Shown: piece by piece, positions 42,802 through 52,279 of the stretch
Numbering within the stretch: position 1 is the first letter of the stretch
Layout of the letters: each line of letters opens with the position of its first letter
Assembly (NCBI GenBank): GCA_934202525.1
Contig: CAKPYB010000002.1
Coordinates: forward strand, 85,290 to 149,289
Origin: an uncultured Prevotella sp.
GTDB lineage: Bacteria; Bacteroidota; Bacteroidia; Bacteroidales; Bacteroidaceae
Reading direction: 5' to 3'
DNA: 64,000 nt
The notes under the pieces: model-generated
Told to the model about the DNA's origin: nothing
Databases searched by the model: none
What the model saw: the letters and a program-made list of their open reading frames with translations, nothing else
Made by a program: the position numbers and the translations under genes

Positions 42802-44022
42802 TTACTTCTTGGCAAGTTTATATTCACGAGCCGCATAAGCCAGAACGATGACAAATCCTACGAGCGGTACCAAGAAAGGAAGCGTGAAATGAGTACGGTC
42901 GGCGATGAGTCCCATCAACAGGAAACCGCAACCTCCTATTGGCGTCATCATCAGAAGCGAAGAGGCTGTCTTGGTAAGGTTGCCCAAACCCGTGAGGGCG
43001 ATACTGAAGATGGTAGGGAACATGATGGCCTCGAACATATAGTTGCAAAGCAGGGCTACGAGCGATATCTTACCCAAATTTGCCAAGACTAAAAGTATAC
43101 AGACAACACACCCCAAAGCACAGATCAGTAACATCGTTGTTGCCTTGATTCGGCGCATAATCCAGGAACCGAGGAATCTGCCTACCATAAAGAATGCCAA
43201 CGCACAAGTCAGGGCTACGGAAGCCGTGCGGTCGTCCATCCATTTCATGCCCGTTACGAAATTGATGAAATAGGAATTGATGGAAATCTCTGCCACTTCA
43301 TAGCTCAGCAAAGCCAGAAGTCCAAACACGAACATCTTGTGATGGGAAAAGAGTTTGCTGATATTAGAACCGGCTGCCTCATCTTCTGCTGTTGCCACAT
43401 GACTGATTTCCGGTAAATCTACACGTGAGAAAACCAGAGCTATCACCAAAACCAGAATACCCAGAATGGTATAAGGCACCACCACATTGCCGCCCTCTTC
43501 GGTCTGGTTGAAGAGGAACTGACCGATGCAAAGTGTGGCGAAAATGCCACCCAAACCATTAAACGACTGCGATAAGTTCAGACGGCTGGTAGCTGTTTCC
43601 TTGGCGCCCAGTTCGGTAACATAGGGATTGGCGGCTGTTTCCAGAAACACCAAACCGCACCCGATAATGAAAAGGCAGAGCAGGAATGCTGAGAAACTGC
43701 CCACCGCAGCACCCGGGATAAAGAGCAAGGCGCCCACACCAAAGAGGAGCAGACCAAAAACCACGCCACGGCGATAACCATACCGGTTGATAAAGAAGCC
43801 AGCAGGTATTGCCATCAGGAAATAACCCAGATAGGTGGTAACCTGAATAAGGGCGGAATGAGTAATACTGATGTGCAGAGCATTCTGGAAGTGCTTGTTG
43901 AGCACATCCAGAATGGCACGAGCGAAGCCCCACAAAAAGAAGAGCGACGTAATGAGAATGAACGGGACAAGATATTTCCTGTCGTTTGTCTGATTTGTTT
44001 CTGTCTGTTGTTCTGTAAACAT
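42802..44022 (-). CDS. FucP-type sugar MFS transporter
   Basis: 406 residues with about 12 membrane helices. FFLWGFARAILDVLNKHFQNALHIS near the N-terminus and GLVFLETAANPYVTELG are hallmarks of the L-fucose:proton symporter (FucP/GluP) branch of the major facilitator superfamily. It likely imports a monosaccharide or short oligosaccharide through the inner membrane. It lies 42 bases after the GH43 gene on the same strand, so xylose or arabinose released by that enzyme is a reasonable substrate, but this is inference. Confidence 0.9.
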   Translation of the reverse strand: MFTEQQTETNQTNDRKYLVPFILITSLFFLWGFARAILDVLNKHFQNALHISITHSALIQVTTYLGYFLMAIPAGFFINRYGYRRGVVFGLLLFGVGALLFIPGAAVGSFSAFLLCLFIIGCGLVFLETAANPYVTELGAKETATSRLNLSQSFNGLGGIFATLCIGQFLFNQTEEGGNVVVPYTILGILVLVIALVFSRVDLPEISHVATAEDEAAGSNISKLFSHHKMFVFGLLALLSYEVAEISINSYFINFVTGMKWMDDRTASVALTCALAFFMVGRFLGSWIMRRIKATTMLLICALGCVVCILLVLANLGKISLVALLCNYMFEAIMFPTIFSIALTGLGNLTKTASSLLMMTPIGGCGFLLMGLIADRTHFTLPFLVPLVGFVIVLAYAAREYKLAKK

Positions 44023-44064
44023 TTTATTTATCTTTTCTTCTATAAAGAGTTATAGAAATACATC

Positions 44065-45627
44065 TTATTTTTCGTTGTAATGGAAATAGGCGAAGTCGGC
44101 ATATCCGCTCTTTTCCTTGCCTTCTGCAAACATACCGAGAACCACACCTGTAAATCCACCGGCAACCTCGGTACTCATCAGAGAACAGTTCATGGACCCC
44201 AAGTCATAGAATTTCTTTCCATCAAAGGAATAGGCAAAACGGTACATCTCGCCATCGCTGCTGATACGCAACCTTACGGCGTCTTTGCGCAAACGGGGAA
44301 CGCTTTTCACTATATAGTCGATGCTTTTCAGTTTGCATCGCAAAGCCACCTGATTCTTGGAAACGAAGAGGTCGAGATGACCATCATGAATCTGGTAGAT
44401 TGACAGACCAGCCTCTGCATCACCTTTCGTAACGACATCTGTTTCCAAGGTAAAGCAGGCACTCTCCTGTCTGCGCCCCACAAAGGTAGGCTGCTGATTC
44501 TGCGTCAGAGTTCCATGAGGATAAAGACGCACAAAGAACTTCTCATCCACGGCCATCGTATCATTACGCAGATATTTGTCAGGAATAGGATTCTGCAACT
44601 GTACCCATTCGAAAACTCCGGTCGTCGGTGCATCCTCGGCATCCGCTTCCAGATGCTTCTCCAGCGGAACACCCGGCAGGGTGTTAGCCTTCACCAGAGT
44701 ATCGATAGGCAGTCCACCATTCACTACAGGCCATTCGCCCTCTTTCCACTCCACAGGAGCCAGATAGGTTTCTCTACCAAGGTGATGATAAGAACCGCCA
44801 TAGTTGCGGTATGCAAGGAATATCATCCACCAACTGCCATCGCCAGCTTGTACAAAATCGCCATGACCCGTACCCTGAATCTGCATCAACTGTCCCAGTT
44901 TGCTGCAGTTAGTCAGTATCGGATTATTGGGATTACTCTCGTATGGTCCTTCAATATTCCAGCTTCGAGCGATGGTAAGACGATGCGCCAGTTCTGTTCC
45001 ACCTTCTGAGATAAGAAGATAGTAATAGCCGTCCTTTTTATAAATATGCGGACCTTCCGGATAACGTCCACCATCACCCTGCCACAGTTTCTTGCTCTCC
45101 GTAAGCTGTTCGCCCGTCTTTGGGTTTATCTCACAGAGCCAGATTGCATCGCCCGGATTGCTCACCATGTAGCATTTTCCGTTTTCAAAATAAAGCGAAG
45201 GATCGATGCCTTGCTGCTTCAGCCAGACAGGCTCGCTCCAAGGACCACGGGGGTCTTTGGCTGTAACCATGAAGTTGCCGCCGTTGCCTACGTTGGTAGT
45301 TATCAAATAGTAAGTTCCCTCATGATAGCGGATGGTAGGTGCATAGATGCCAAGCCATGAACTGGCACCCTTCAAAGGAATCTGACTGTCACGGTCGAGC
45401 ACATTACCTATCTGCTGCCAATGAACCAGATCCTTACTCTGGAAGATTGGCACACCAGGGAAATACTGGAATGAAGAGTTGACGAGATAGAATGTATCCC
45501 CTACCCGACACACGGATGGGTCGGGATGATAACCAGGAATAACCGGATTACGATACTCCTCTGCTGATACCGGCAAGCATATCAATACCAGCATCCATAA
45601 TAGTACAAACAGTTTTTGCTTCTTCAT
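44065..45627 (-). CDS. Secreted GH43 beta-xylosidase/alpha-L-arabinofuranosidase (second copy)
   Basis: 520 residues; signal peptide ending LPVSA. The catalytic triad of family 43 is present: Asp36 in HPDP, Asp142 in GIDPS, Glu191 in PEGPHIYKK. The C-terminal domain (from about 350) is a concanavalin-A-like beta-sandwich ending YADFAYFHYNEK. It is a diverged paralogue of the GH43 at 9277-10947 (shared CRVGDTxYLVNSSF and LVNSSF-FPGVP stretches). First gene of a two-gene unit with the MFS transporter; -7 box TACCTTTG at 45651-45658. Confidence 0.92.
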   Translation of the reverse strand: MKKQKLFVLLWMLVLICLPVSAEEYRNPVIPGYHPDPSVCRVGDTFYLVNSSFQYFPGVPIFQSKDLVHWQQIGNVLDRDSQIPLKGASSWLGIYAPTIRYHEGTYYLITTNVGNGGNFMVTAKDPRGPWSEPVWLKQQGIDPSLYFENGKCYMVSNPGDAIWLCEINPKTGEQLTESKKLWQGDGGRYPEGPHIYKKDGYYYLLISEGGTELAHRLTIARSWNIEGPYESNPNNPILTNCSKLGQLMQIQGTGHGDFVQAGDGSWWMIFLAYRNYGGSYHHLGRETYLAPVEWKEGEWPVVNGGLPIDTLVKANTLPGVPLEKHLEADAEDAPTTGVFEWVQLQNPIPDKYLRNDTMAVDEKFFVRLYPHGTLTQNQQPTFVGRRQESACFTLETDVVTKGDAEAGLSIYQIHDGHLDLFVSKNQVALRCKLKSIDYIVKSVPRLRKDAVRLRISSDGEMYRFAYSFDGKKFYDLGSMNCSLMSTEVAGGFTGVVLGMFAEGKEKSGYADFAYFHYNEK

Positions 45628-45650
45628 AAGGCATTCGTTTTAGACGGGAA

Positions 45651-45658
45651 CAAAGGTA
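45651..45658 (-). promoter_or_regulatory. -7 promoter element of the GH43-MFS operon
   Basis: The minus strand reads TACCTTTG, 24 bases before the start; the same hexamer-like form as the susC and GH31 promoters. Confidence 0.6.
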
Positions 45659-45734
45659 AGGCTTTTCGATGGAAATTCCAAACTTTCCCTGTATTATTTG
45701 TTGTTTATATCATATAAAATTGTCTTTACTGCTA

Positions 45735-45838
45735 GATGAAATCTCCGTTCATAGACGTTGAACGGCGGTTCAACGTCGCTGAACGGCGGTTCAACGTCGC
45801 AGAACGGACATTCAGCGTCGATGAACGAAGATTTCATC
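45735..45838. repeat. 21-bp tandem repeats inside a palindrome
   Basis: Four 21-base units start at 45747, 45768, 45789 and 45810 (type gttcaacgtcgctgaacggcg). The outer 28 bases on each side (45735-45762 and 45811-45838) are inverted copies, 25 of 28 matching. An inner perfect palindrome cgttgaac/gttcaacg is centred near 45766. An open frame through it gives heptapeptides of the type VAERRFN but has no start signal and is not called. Confidence 0.85.
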
Positions 45839-45906
45839 CTACTGTAAATACATCTTTAACTAGAAATAGAACGTTTCTAATGTTTATTCTGAGACAACTC
45901 TTCCCG

Positions 45907-48900
45907 TCATTCCTTCGGAATCAAGACGGCTCCTTCCTGTTTCTTACCATCCATCAGAATTCTCATCGGGTGCTCAAAGCGCACATGACGGACATATTGC
46001 GTCTCCTCTACAGCCGGCATTGCATCCAGGATTTCCTTATTTACAAAGCCGCCTTCACCTGTATTTGTATCTACCGTAAAGTATCCCACGCCAAAAGAGG
46101 TGAGATTCTGGAAGAAGTGAGTACCTTGGCTCGGATCGATATTATAATTCTTCAGAGCCACCTCTACGATAACCCGGGCTGCGCTGATATGCGGCCATTT
46201 TACAGGTACACCCAGATAATGGTCGCTTGAGCCCCAACGGCCAGGACCTATCAGCACATAGTTCTTGCCGTCAGCAAGGAACTTGCGGTTGATTCGTTCT
46301 ATATCATCGGCTACATAAAAATTATTCATCGCAGAGAAGCGGTCATCATACTTCACATAAACCACATCAACCACATCTTCGCTGATGCCATGACCCAACG
46401 AATTGTGCGAACGCAACAGGCAGTCGGAATCAGGGATAGCCTTTACATCTTCATCGAGCATCTCCTTGGCATCGACGATAGGACGAATCTGAAGAAGATA
46501 GAATTCGCAGGTCCTGTCATTATTGATATTGCAGGCAAACTCTATCTCCACAGGTCTGCGCATAGCCCCTGCTCCATACTTCATCGACATCTGCAGTATC
46601 TCTGGCAAAGGCACCACTCCATGCTGGAGCACACTTGAGAAGGTTATCAGTTTGCGGCCATTCTCATAGACTCCATCATTGATGACCTGATCGTATGGAT
46701 CGAAAGTAGATGCGATATAGGTAAGACTCTGGTCTTCTACAGCATCCTTCACCCAGAGTTTGAGGATATTAAAGCCATCATCCACCTTGAAATCATTGCC
46801 CACATGCTTCATATCCAGCGCATAGAACTGGGTCTGGGTGTCGCGCAGAGCCAGTTCGGTTTCCGATGTCTGGAGCACCTGATTCGGATGGTAAGGACAA
46901 ACACGAAGGGTCTGACCTCCATCTACGATATATTTACCCAAGCCCAAGGCCAGACTGGCTATACCCTCTTCAGCCTCTTCATCACCTATCGGATAATAAT
47001 TGAGCGAACGGAGCACACCGCTCATGGTAGGATAAAACCTTGTACCATAGTCTTTACCCACAACCTGCTGCAAGATAACAGCCATCTTTTCCTGATCGAT
47101 GACATTGCTCGTTGCGGTCATGTAAGCCTTCGAGTCGCGATAGAACACAGAAGCATAGACACCCTTGATGGCACAGGCCAGCATCTGCAGCATCTGATAC
47201 TTATCTTCCAGATATGGTATCATATAGGTAGAATAAATACCGGCAAACGGCTGATAGTGGGCATCTTCGAGCAGCGAACTTGAACGGATTGCGATAGGAC
47301 TCCTGGTTGCCTCAAAGAAGGTGAAGAAGTCGGCTATCAGCGAATCGGGCAGTTGGGCATGCAGGAAGTGCTTCAGAATCTCATCGTCGCTAGCATCACT
47401 CAAAGCTATCGGATAGAGATTGTTGCTCATCATGAACTCGTCGAAGATATCGGTACAGAGCACCACGGTCTTCGGAATCTGCACGGTGGCATTCTCAAAC
47501 TGATTGAACTCAGGATGGCGCTTGATGATGTTGTCCAGGAATGCAAGACCTCTACCCTTTCCGCCCAGGGAGCCTTCTCCGATGCGGGCAAAGTGGGCAT
47601 ACTTGTCAAACTTCATGCGGTCGAAAACAGCCACTACACCGATGTTTTTCATGTGACGATACTGCACGATGGCATCGAAGATAATCTGTCGGTGAGCATC
47701 CACATCCTGCAATTTCTCCCAGGTAACATGCTTCAGGAAAGCAGATACAGGGAAGATGGCACGGGCACAAAGCCAACGGCTCATATGGTTGCGGCTGATA
47801 TGATAGAGCATGGAATCATTAGGAATATTGAAGATGTTATCCTGCAATTCCTTCAAACTATGAATGCGCATAATCTCCTCATGAGTCTTAGGATCACGGA
47901 ATATGAAATCGCCAAAGCCCATGTGCTCTTCCATCAGACGGCGAAGATCTACGCTCATCTTCTTCGAGTTCTTGTCAACAAAGCGGAAACCTTCAGCCTC
48001 TGCCTTCGCACGATTCTCACTTTCAGAACTTTCTATGATAAGCGGAACGAAAGGATCGTTCTTCCTGATATAACGGAAGAGTTGCAAACCAGCATCTGGA
48101 CACTTCTCGCGACCGAAAGTATCCGTACGATGCTTAGGCTTCTCTTCAGGCATCACCTCATTACCAAAAGCTTTGGCAGCACTCTTTAACGGGAAACGTG
48201 CATCGCTGATTACGCCCAACGTATTATCAGAATACTTGTCATACAGTTTCTGGGCTTCCTCATAAGTACGAGCCAAAACCACCTTAGGACGGCCACGCAT
48301 ACGCATGGTAGCCGCATGCCGGTTCAAAGCCTCCTGAGAAAAGTTCTTGCTCTGCTCCAATATATAATTATAGAGATTAGGCAATATAGAACTATAGAAA
48401 CGGATAGAATCTTCTACCAGCAGAATCATCTGCACGCCTGCTTCCTGTATGTCATGTTCAAGATTCATCTTATCCTCTATCAGCTTGATGATTGAAAGAA
48501 TAAGATTGGTGTTGCCAAGCCAGCAGAAGACATAATCGAAGATACTCAAGTCTTCATTCTGCATACGCTTGGTAATACCATGAGAGAAAGGCGTAAGAAC
48601 AACACAATGGATATTGGGAAACTTACCCTTGATGTCGCGCGCTACGTCGAAGGCATCATTATCAGCATTGCCAGGCATGCAAATCACCAGATCAATGACG
48701 GTAGAACGCAGCACGGCAGCAGCCTCTTCGGTAGTAGAAACCTGAGTAAAGGTTGGCGGATAGCGGAGACCCAGCTCCATATATTCATTATATATCTTCT
48801 CTTCGATACGTCCATCATCTTCAAGCATGAACGCATCGTAAGGATTGGCTACAATCAGTACATTGTAGATACGGCGCATCATCAGATTCACAAACGATAC

Positions 48901-48948
48901 GTCTTTCAAGTAGAATTTATTCCACTCCTGAGGTATATTATTTTCCAT
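45907..48948 (-). CDS. PEP/pyruvate-binding (PPDK_N-type) protein with receiver-like N-terminus
   Basis: A 1013-residue protein. The N-terminal part holds two receiver-like regions: one (about 25-165) whose phospho-site is DLVICMPG, with Cys in place of Asp, and one (about 190-345) with MILLVEDS, LGVISDARFP and PLIIESS. From about 470 comes an ATP-grasp PEP synthase/PPDK N-terminal domain (IGEGSLGGKGRGLAFL; SPIAIRSSSLLEDAHYQPFAGIYSTYM; CEFYLLQIRPI). The phosphohistidine and PEP/pyruvate barrel domains of true PEP synthase are absent. The ATG at 48948 was chosen over 49011 because the -7 box TATCTTTG (48969-48976) lies between. Substrate and partner unknown. Confidence 0.85.
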   Translation of the reverse strand: MENNIPQEWNKFYLKDVSFVNLMMRRIYNVLIVANPYDAFMLEDDGRIEEKIYNEYMELGLRYPPTFTQVSTTEEAAAVLRSTVIDLVICMPGNADNDAFDVARDIKGKFPNIHCVVLTPFSHGITKRMQNEDLSIFDYVFCWLGNTNLILSIIKLIEDKMNLEHDIQEAGVQMILLVEDSIRFYSSILPNLYNYILEQSKNFSQEALNRHAATMRMRGRPKVVLARTYEEAQKLYDKYSDNTLGVISDARFPLKSAAKAFGNEVMPEEKPKHRTDTFGREKCPDAGLQLFRYIRKNDPFVPLIIESSESENRAKAEAEGFRFVDKNSKKMSVDLRRLMEEHMGFGDFIFRDPKTHEEIMRIHSLKELQDNIFNIPNDSMLYHISRNHMSRWLCARAIFPVSAFLKHVTWEKLQDVDAHRQIIFDAIVQYRHMKNIGVVAVFDRMKFDKYAHFARIGEGSLGGKGRGLAFLDNIIKRHPEFNQFENATVQIPKTVVLCTDIFDEFMMSNNLYPIALSDASDDEILKHFLHAQLPDSLIADFFTFFEATRSPIAIRSSSLLEDAHYQPFAGIYSTYMIPYLEDKYQMLQMLACAIKGVYASVFYRDSKAYMTATSNVIDQEKMAVILQQVVGKDYGTRFYPTMSGVLRSLNYYPIGDEEAEEGIASLALGLGKYIVDGGQTLRVCPYHPNQVLQTSETELALRDTQTQFYALDMKHVGNDFKVDDGFNILKLWVKDAVEDQSLTYIASTFDPYDQVINDGVYENGRKLITFSSVLQHGVVPLPEILQMSMKYGAGAMRRPVEIEFACNINNDRTCEFYLLQIRPIVDAKEMLDEDVKAIPDSDCLLRSHNSLGHGISEDVVDVVYVKYDDRFSAMNNFYVADDIERINRKFLADGKNYVLIGPGRWGSSDHYLGVPVKWPHISAARVIVEVALKNYNIDPSQGTHFFQNLTSFGVGYFTVDTNTGEGGFVNKEILDAMPAVEETQYVRHVRFEHPMRILMDGKKQEGAVLIPKE

Positions 48949-48968
48949 AAATGAAGTTAAAGTTTGTG

Positions 48969-48976
48969 CAAAGATA
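48969..48976 (-). promoter_or_regulatory. -7 promoter element of the PPDK_N-type gene
   Basis: The minus strand reads TATCTTTG, 21 bases before the chosen ATG. Confidence 0.6.
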
Positions 48977-48995
48977 CTGATTTTCTGAGATTTAC

Positions 48996-49026
48996 TTGCA
49001 TCTTTCAGCATTTTTTTTTATATTTG
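48996..49026 (+). promoter_or_regulatory. Promoter of the RlpA-like gene
   Basis: TTG (48996-48998), 20 bases, TATATTTG (49019-49026), then the ATG at 49046. It is divergent from the promoter on the other strand. Confidence 0.6.
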
Positions 49027-49045
49027 CGCTATAAAATAAGAAGAT

Positions 49046-49663
49046 ATGGTCACAAAATCTTTCATCACAGCCATCTTGGCTATATTCAGCCTGGTTCCAT
49101 GCTACGGACAAAAGCACCAGCACGGCAAGGCATCATATTACTCTAAAAGAGCAACAGGTGCCCGTTCTGCAAGCGGCCAGAGAATACATCATGACAGTTT
49201 AACATGTGCACATCGGTTTTATCCCTTCGGAACGCATCTCAAGGTTACAAACCTTAGCAATGGCAAGAGTACGATCGTAAAAGTCATCGACAGAGGGCCG
49301 TTTGGAAGAGGTAGAATCATTGACCTATCATGGAAGGCTGCAAAAGAAATTGGTATGATTGCACAAGGCGTAGCGACTGTAAAAGTTGAAAGGGTGGAAA
49401 ACCCGATTCCTTACAAACCAGAGGACACAAAATTGCCTAAGATTGATTTCGAAGTGGCTGAAACTGAATATGAATTTCCTAACAAGTGGGGAACTACTGA
49501 CAGGAATAAGGAAAATCATCACAGCAGTAAAAAAGAAACAAATAAAATTACTTCAAAGGTAATAAATAAAACAGAGCACCATAAAAGCAAAGAGGTAACA
49601 AAGGCTGAACTAAAAAAGCACAATACAGATATAGCAAAAAGTAAAGGCGAGAATCATCATTGA
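49046..49663 (+). CDS. RlpA-like septal ring/lytic transglycosylase-type protein
   Basis: 205 residues with signal peptide ending VPCYGQ. The double-psi beta-barrel of RlpA is visible: HGKASYYSKRATGARSASG, HRFYPFGTHLKVTNLSNGKST, KVIDRGPFGRGRIIDLSWKAAKEIGM. The catalytic-type His and Asp positions of RlpA (near YPFGT and DRGPF) are retained. A long Lys/His-rich, probably disordered tail (about 130-205) replaces the SPOR domain of proteobacterial RlpA. Single gene with a terminator at 49646-49685. Confidence 0.88.
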   Translation: MVTKSFITAILAIFSLVPCYGQKHQHGKASYYSKRATGARSASGQRIHHDSLTCAHRFYPFGTHLKVTNLSNGKSTIVKVIDRGPFGRGRIIDLSWKAAKEIGMIAQGVATVKVERVENPIPYKPEDTKLPKIDFEVAETEYEFPNKWGTTDRNKENHHSSKKETNKITSKVINKTEHHKSKEVTKAELKKHNTDIAKSKGENHH

Positions 49664-49683
49664 TTCTCGCCTTTACCTTTTTT
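49646..49683 (+). terminator. Terminator after the RlpA-like gene
   Basis: AAAGGCGAGAATCA pairs with TGATTCTCGCCTTT, then a T run. The stem starts within the last codons of the gene. Confidence 0.85.
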
Positions 49684-49742
49684 ATTTATAACAGAATCCT
49701 AAAATAAGATACTATCATACATTTCATTATCATACAGGAATC

Positions 49743-50573
49743 TTATCTGGATTTTGTCGGAATATCAAACTGATTAACCTTGGAAATTGTCTTACCGCCT
49801 TGTATAACTGAAACACAGAAACAAGCAGTACCATTCTTCAAACGGTTATCAGCCTTGACCATTGCCGTATATCGAATCACATGACCAGGAGCTATACTTT
49901 CTACATGAACGCTAGGAGATATGAAAATATGCTTATTACCGGTAGTCTCAATAACGGTAGGAACTACATCGTACAACGTGTGAGCTCCGTTATTTCGGAT
50001 TTCAAAAATAACCTTGGCTGTTTCATTCCGATTCAAAGTATTGTCCTCATTTGAATCAACAAAACGAGCATTCAATATTTCCAAAGATGATGAATAAGCA
50101 TAATTCTGACCAAGTTCTTCCAGTGTAGAACTAGGAATAGTAGCAACAGGCTGCTGAGCACTATAACTTCCTGTATAATCCCTATCATTGAAATCATAAA
50201 TCCTATCATCACCCGAATTAGTTGAATCAAAGATTTCGTCATTGGAATAAACAGGTGAAGATTGCTGATAAACTCCATCCTGATAAGAGTGATGATCACG
50301 GTGTGATCTATCTCGATAAACAGATTCTCTTTGCTGCTGGGATTTCTGGTCAGCCTGACTACCAATTGCCGCTCCAACGGCTGCACCGCCAGCCATGCCG
50401 ATAATAGTACCCATATCTGAACCTCTAGGACCACCAGACAAGCCACCAATAGCAGAACCAAGAATAGAACCAAATGTGGCACCAGCATAAGCACCACTTC
50501 CCGTATAAGTATCGCAGCTACTCAACAGCAAAGAAGAGCAAACTACAAAAAGCATAATCTTTTTCATCTTCAT
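49743..50573 (-). CDS. Glycine-zipper outer membrane lipoprotein
   Basis: 276 residues with lipobox LLLSSC (Cys20). Residues about 25-72 form a glycine zipper (GAYAGATFGSILGSAIGGL ... GTIIGMAGGAAVGAAIGSQ), likely inserting in a membrane. A polar Gln/Ser/Asp-rich linker follows, then a C-terminal beta-sandwich-like region (SSLEILNARFVDSNEDNTLNRNETAKVIFEIRNNG) resembling CARDB-type domains. Related glycine-zipper proteins affect envelope integrity; the exact role here is unknown. -7 box TATCTTTG at 50594-50601. Confidence 0.8.
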   Translation of the reverse strand: MKMKKIMLFVVCSSLLLSSCDTYTGSGAYAGATFGSILGSAIGGLSGGPRGSDMGTIIGMAGGAAVGAAIGSQADQKSQQQRESVYRDRSHRDHHSYQDGVYQQSSPVYSNDEIFDSTNSGDDRIYDFNDRDYTGSYSAQQPVATIPSSTLEELGQNYAYSSSLEILNARFVDSNEDNTLNRNETAKVIFEIRNNGAHTLYDVVPTVIETTGNKHIFISPSVHVESIAPGHVIRYTAMVKADNRLKNGTACFCVSVIQGGKTISKVNQFDIPTKSR

Positions 50574-50593
50574 TAAGCTTTAAATTTCTGCTG

Positions 50594-50601
50594 CAAAGAT
50601 A
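50594..50601 (-). promoter_or_regulatory. -7 promoter element of the glycine-zipper gene
   Basis: The minus strand reads TATCTTTG, 21 bases before the start. Confidence 0.6.
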
Positions 50602-50689
50602 CAAAGAACTAAAAGAACAAAAGCAAAAAAATCCCTAATAATGATTAGGAAAAACCCTAAAAGAGCAGATAGTTTTGAAAAAAGGACAA

Positions 50690-50721
50690 AAAAAGCGCCC
50701 TTGTCAAGACAAGGACGCTAA
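50690..50721 (-). terminator. Terminator of the ribosomal superoperon
   Basis: On the minus strand AGCGTCCTTGTC pairs with GACAAGGGCGCT, followed by seven T; just after rplQ. Confidence 0.85.
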
Positions 50722-50743
50722 ATTTATCTGAGATGATTGAAAA

Positions 50744-51238
50744 TTATTCAGCCTTTGGAGCCTCCTCAGTTGCAGGAGCCTCAGTCTCAGCTACAGGAGC
50801 CTCTTCAGCCTTTGTTGCCTTACGACTACGACGAGTCTTCTTAGCAGCAGCCTTCTGAGTCTTAGCCATATTCTCATCAAAGTCAACGAGCTCGATGAAA
50901 GCAATCTCAGCTGCATCACCCTGACGGGTACCCAACTTGATTACACGAGTGTAACCACCTGGACGGTTAGCTACCTTCTCAGCTACCTCACCGAAGAGAG
51001 CCTTAACAGCATACTTATTCTGAAGATAACGGAAAACTACACGACGTGAAGTTGTTGTATCGTTCTTAGAACGAGTAATCAATGGCTCAACATACTTCTT
51101 AAGAGCCTTTGCCTTTGCGAGGGTCGTAGTGATTCTTTTGTGCTCGCTCAAGATAAGTGATGAAGCCATGTTAGCCAACATCGCGTTACGATGAGAAGCA
51201 GTACGACCTAAATGGTTGAATTTCTTATTGTGTCTCAT
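50744..51238 (-). CDS. rplQ: 50S ribosomal protein L17
   Basis: The L17 core ([29 protein letters not shown] ... [23 protein letters not shown] ... [10 protein letters not shown]) spans about 115 residues. A further 50 residues form an Ala/Lys then Ala/Glu-rich tail ([19 protein letters not shown] region) typical of Bacteroidota L17, likely disordered. Last gene of the operon, after rpoA. Confidence 0.96.
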   Translation of the reverse strand: MRHNKKFNHLGRTASHRNAMLANMASSLILSEHKRITTTLAKAKALKKYVEPLITRSKNDTTTSRRVVFRYLQNKYAVKALFGEVAEKVANRPGGYTRVIKLGTRQGDAAEIAFIELVDFDENMAKTQKAAAKKTRRSRKATKAEEAPVAETEAPATEEAPKAE

Positions 51239-51271
51239 TTTAATTTTTGTTCTTTTTGGACAAAGGATGCA

Positions 51272-52267
51272 TTACGCATCCTTGTCTAATTTATACTTTG
51301 AAATATCAGTTCCAAAAGACAGATTCAGACTCTCGAGCAAATCATCAAGCTCTGAGAGCGATTTCTTACCAAAGTTACGGAACTTCAAGAGGTCAGTCTT
51401 GTTAAACTGAACCAAATCACCAAGAGTCTCAACATCAGCTGCCTTCAAGCAGTTGAGGGCACGAACACTAAGATTCATGTCTACGAGACGAGTCTTAAGC
51501 AACTGGCGCATATGAAGAACCTCTTCATCAAACTCCTGATTGCTCTCCTGATCCTGAGTCTCAAGAGTAATCTTCTCATCAGAGAAGAGCATGAAGTGAT
51601 AAATAAGAATCTTCGCAGCCTCTTTCAGTGCATCCTTTGGACTAATGGAACCATCTGTTGTAATTTCAAGTACGAGCTTATCATAGTCGGTCTTTTGCTC
51701 AACACGATATGGTTCTACAGCGTACTTTACATTACGAATAGGGGTGTAGATGGAATCGATTGGGAGAACGTTAACGTCAGTGCAGAATTGACGATTCTCA
51801 TCAGCAGGAACATAACCGCGTCCCTTATTAATAGTCAAATCGATCTGCATCGAAGCTTTGGCATCTAAATGACAAATCACCAAATCAGGGTTTAACACTT
51901 CAAATCCAGTCAGATACTTACCGATATCACCTGCTTTGAATTCTGTAGAATTCTCAACGGTGATACTAACTTTCTCATTCTCGAATTCTTCTACTACTTG
52001 CTTGAATCGAACTTGTTTGAGATTCAAGATAATGTTAGTAACATCTTCCTTTACACCAGGAACTGAAGAGAACTCATGCTCAACACCCGCAATGCGGATC
52101 GTGTTAACAGCATAACCCTCCAATGATGAAAGGAGAATGCGGCGCAAGGCGTTACCAATGGTAACACCGAAGCCAGGCTCCAAAGGACGGAATTCAAACT
52201 TTCCGAACTTGTTATCAGCCTCTAACATTACTACTTTATCAGGTTTTTGAAATGCTAATATCGCCAT
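51272..52267 (-). CDS. rpoA: RNA polymerase alpha subunit
   Basis: 331 residues. The N-terminal dimerisation domain has [29 protein letters not shown]; the C-terminal domain (about 260-320) has [46 protein letters not shown], which contacts upstream DNA and activators. Lies between rpsD and rplQ in the usual alpha-operon order, 12 bases after rpsD. Confidence 0.98.
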   Translation of the reverse strand: MAILAFQKPDKVVMLEADNKFGKFEFRPLEPGFGVTIGNALRRILLSSLEGYAVNTIRIAGVEHEFSSVPGVKEDVTNIILNLKQVRFKQVVEEFENEKVSITVENSTEFKAGDIGKYLTGFEVLNPDLVICHLDAKASMQIDLTINKGRGYVPADENRQFCTDVNVLPIDSIYTPIRNVKYAVEPYRVEQKTDYDKLVLEITTDGSISPKDALKEAAKILIYHFMLFSDEKITLETQDQESNQEFDEEVLHMRQLLKTRLVDMNLSVRALNCLKAADVETLGDLVQFNKTDLLKFRNFGKKSLSELDDLLESLNLSFGTDISKYKLDKDA

Positions 52268-52279
52268 TAATGTAATGAT

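Noticed and set aside
45735..45838. Possible CRISPR array
   Set aside because: The 21-base units are directly adjacent with no spacers, and no cas gene is in the window.
45736..46230. Open frame with repeated VAERRFN heptapeptides
   Set aside because: Its first part is the 21-bp repeat and the rest is antisense to the PPDK_N-type gene; there is no start signal. The DNA repeat itself is reported instead.
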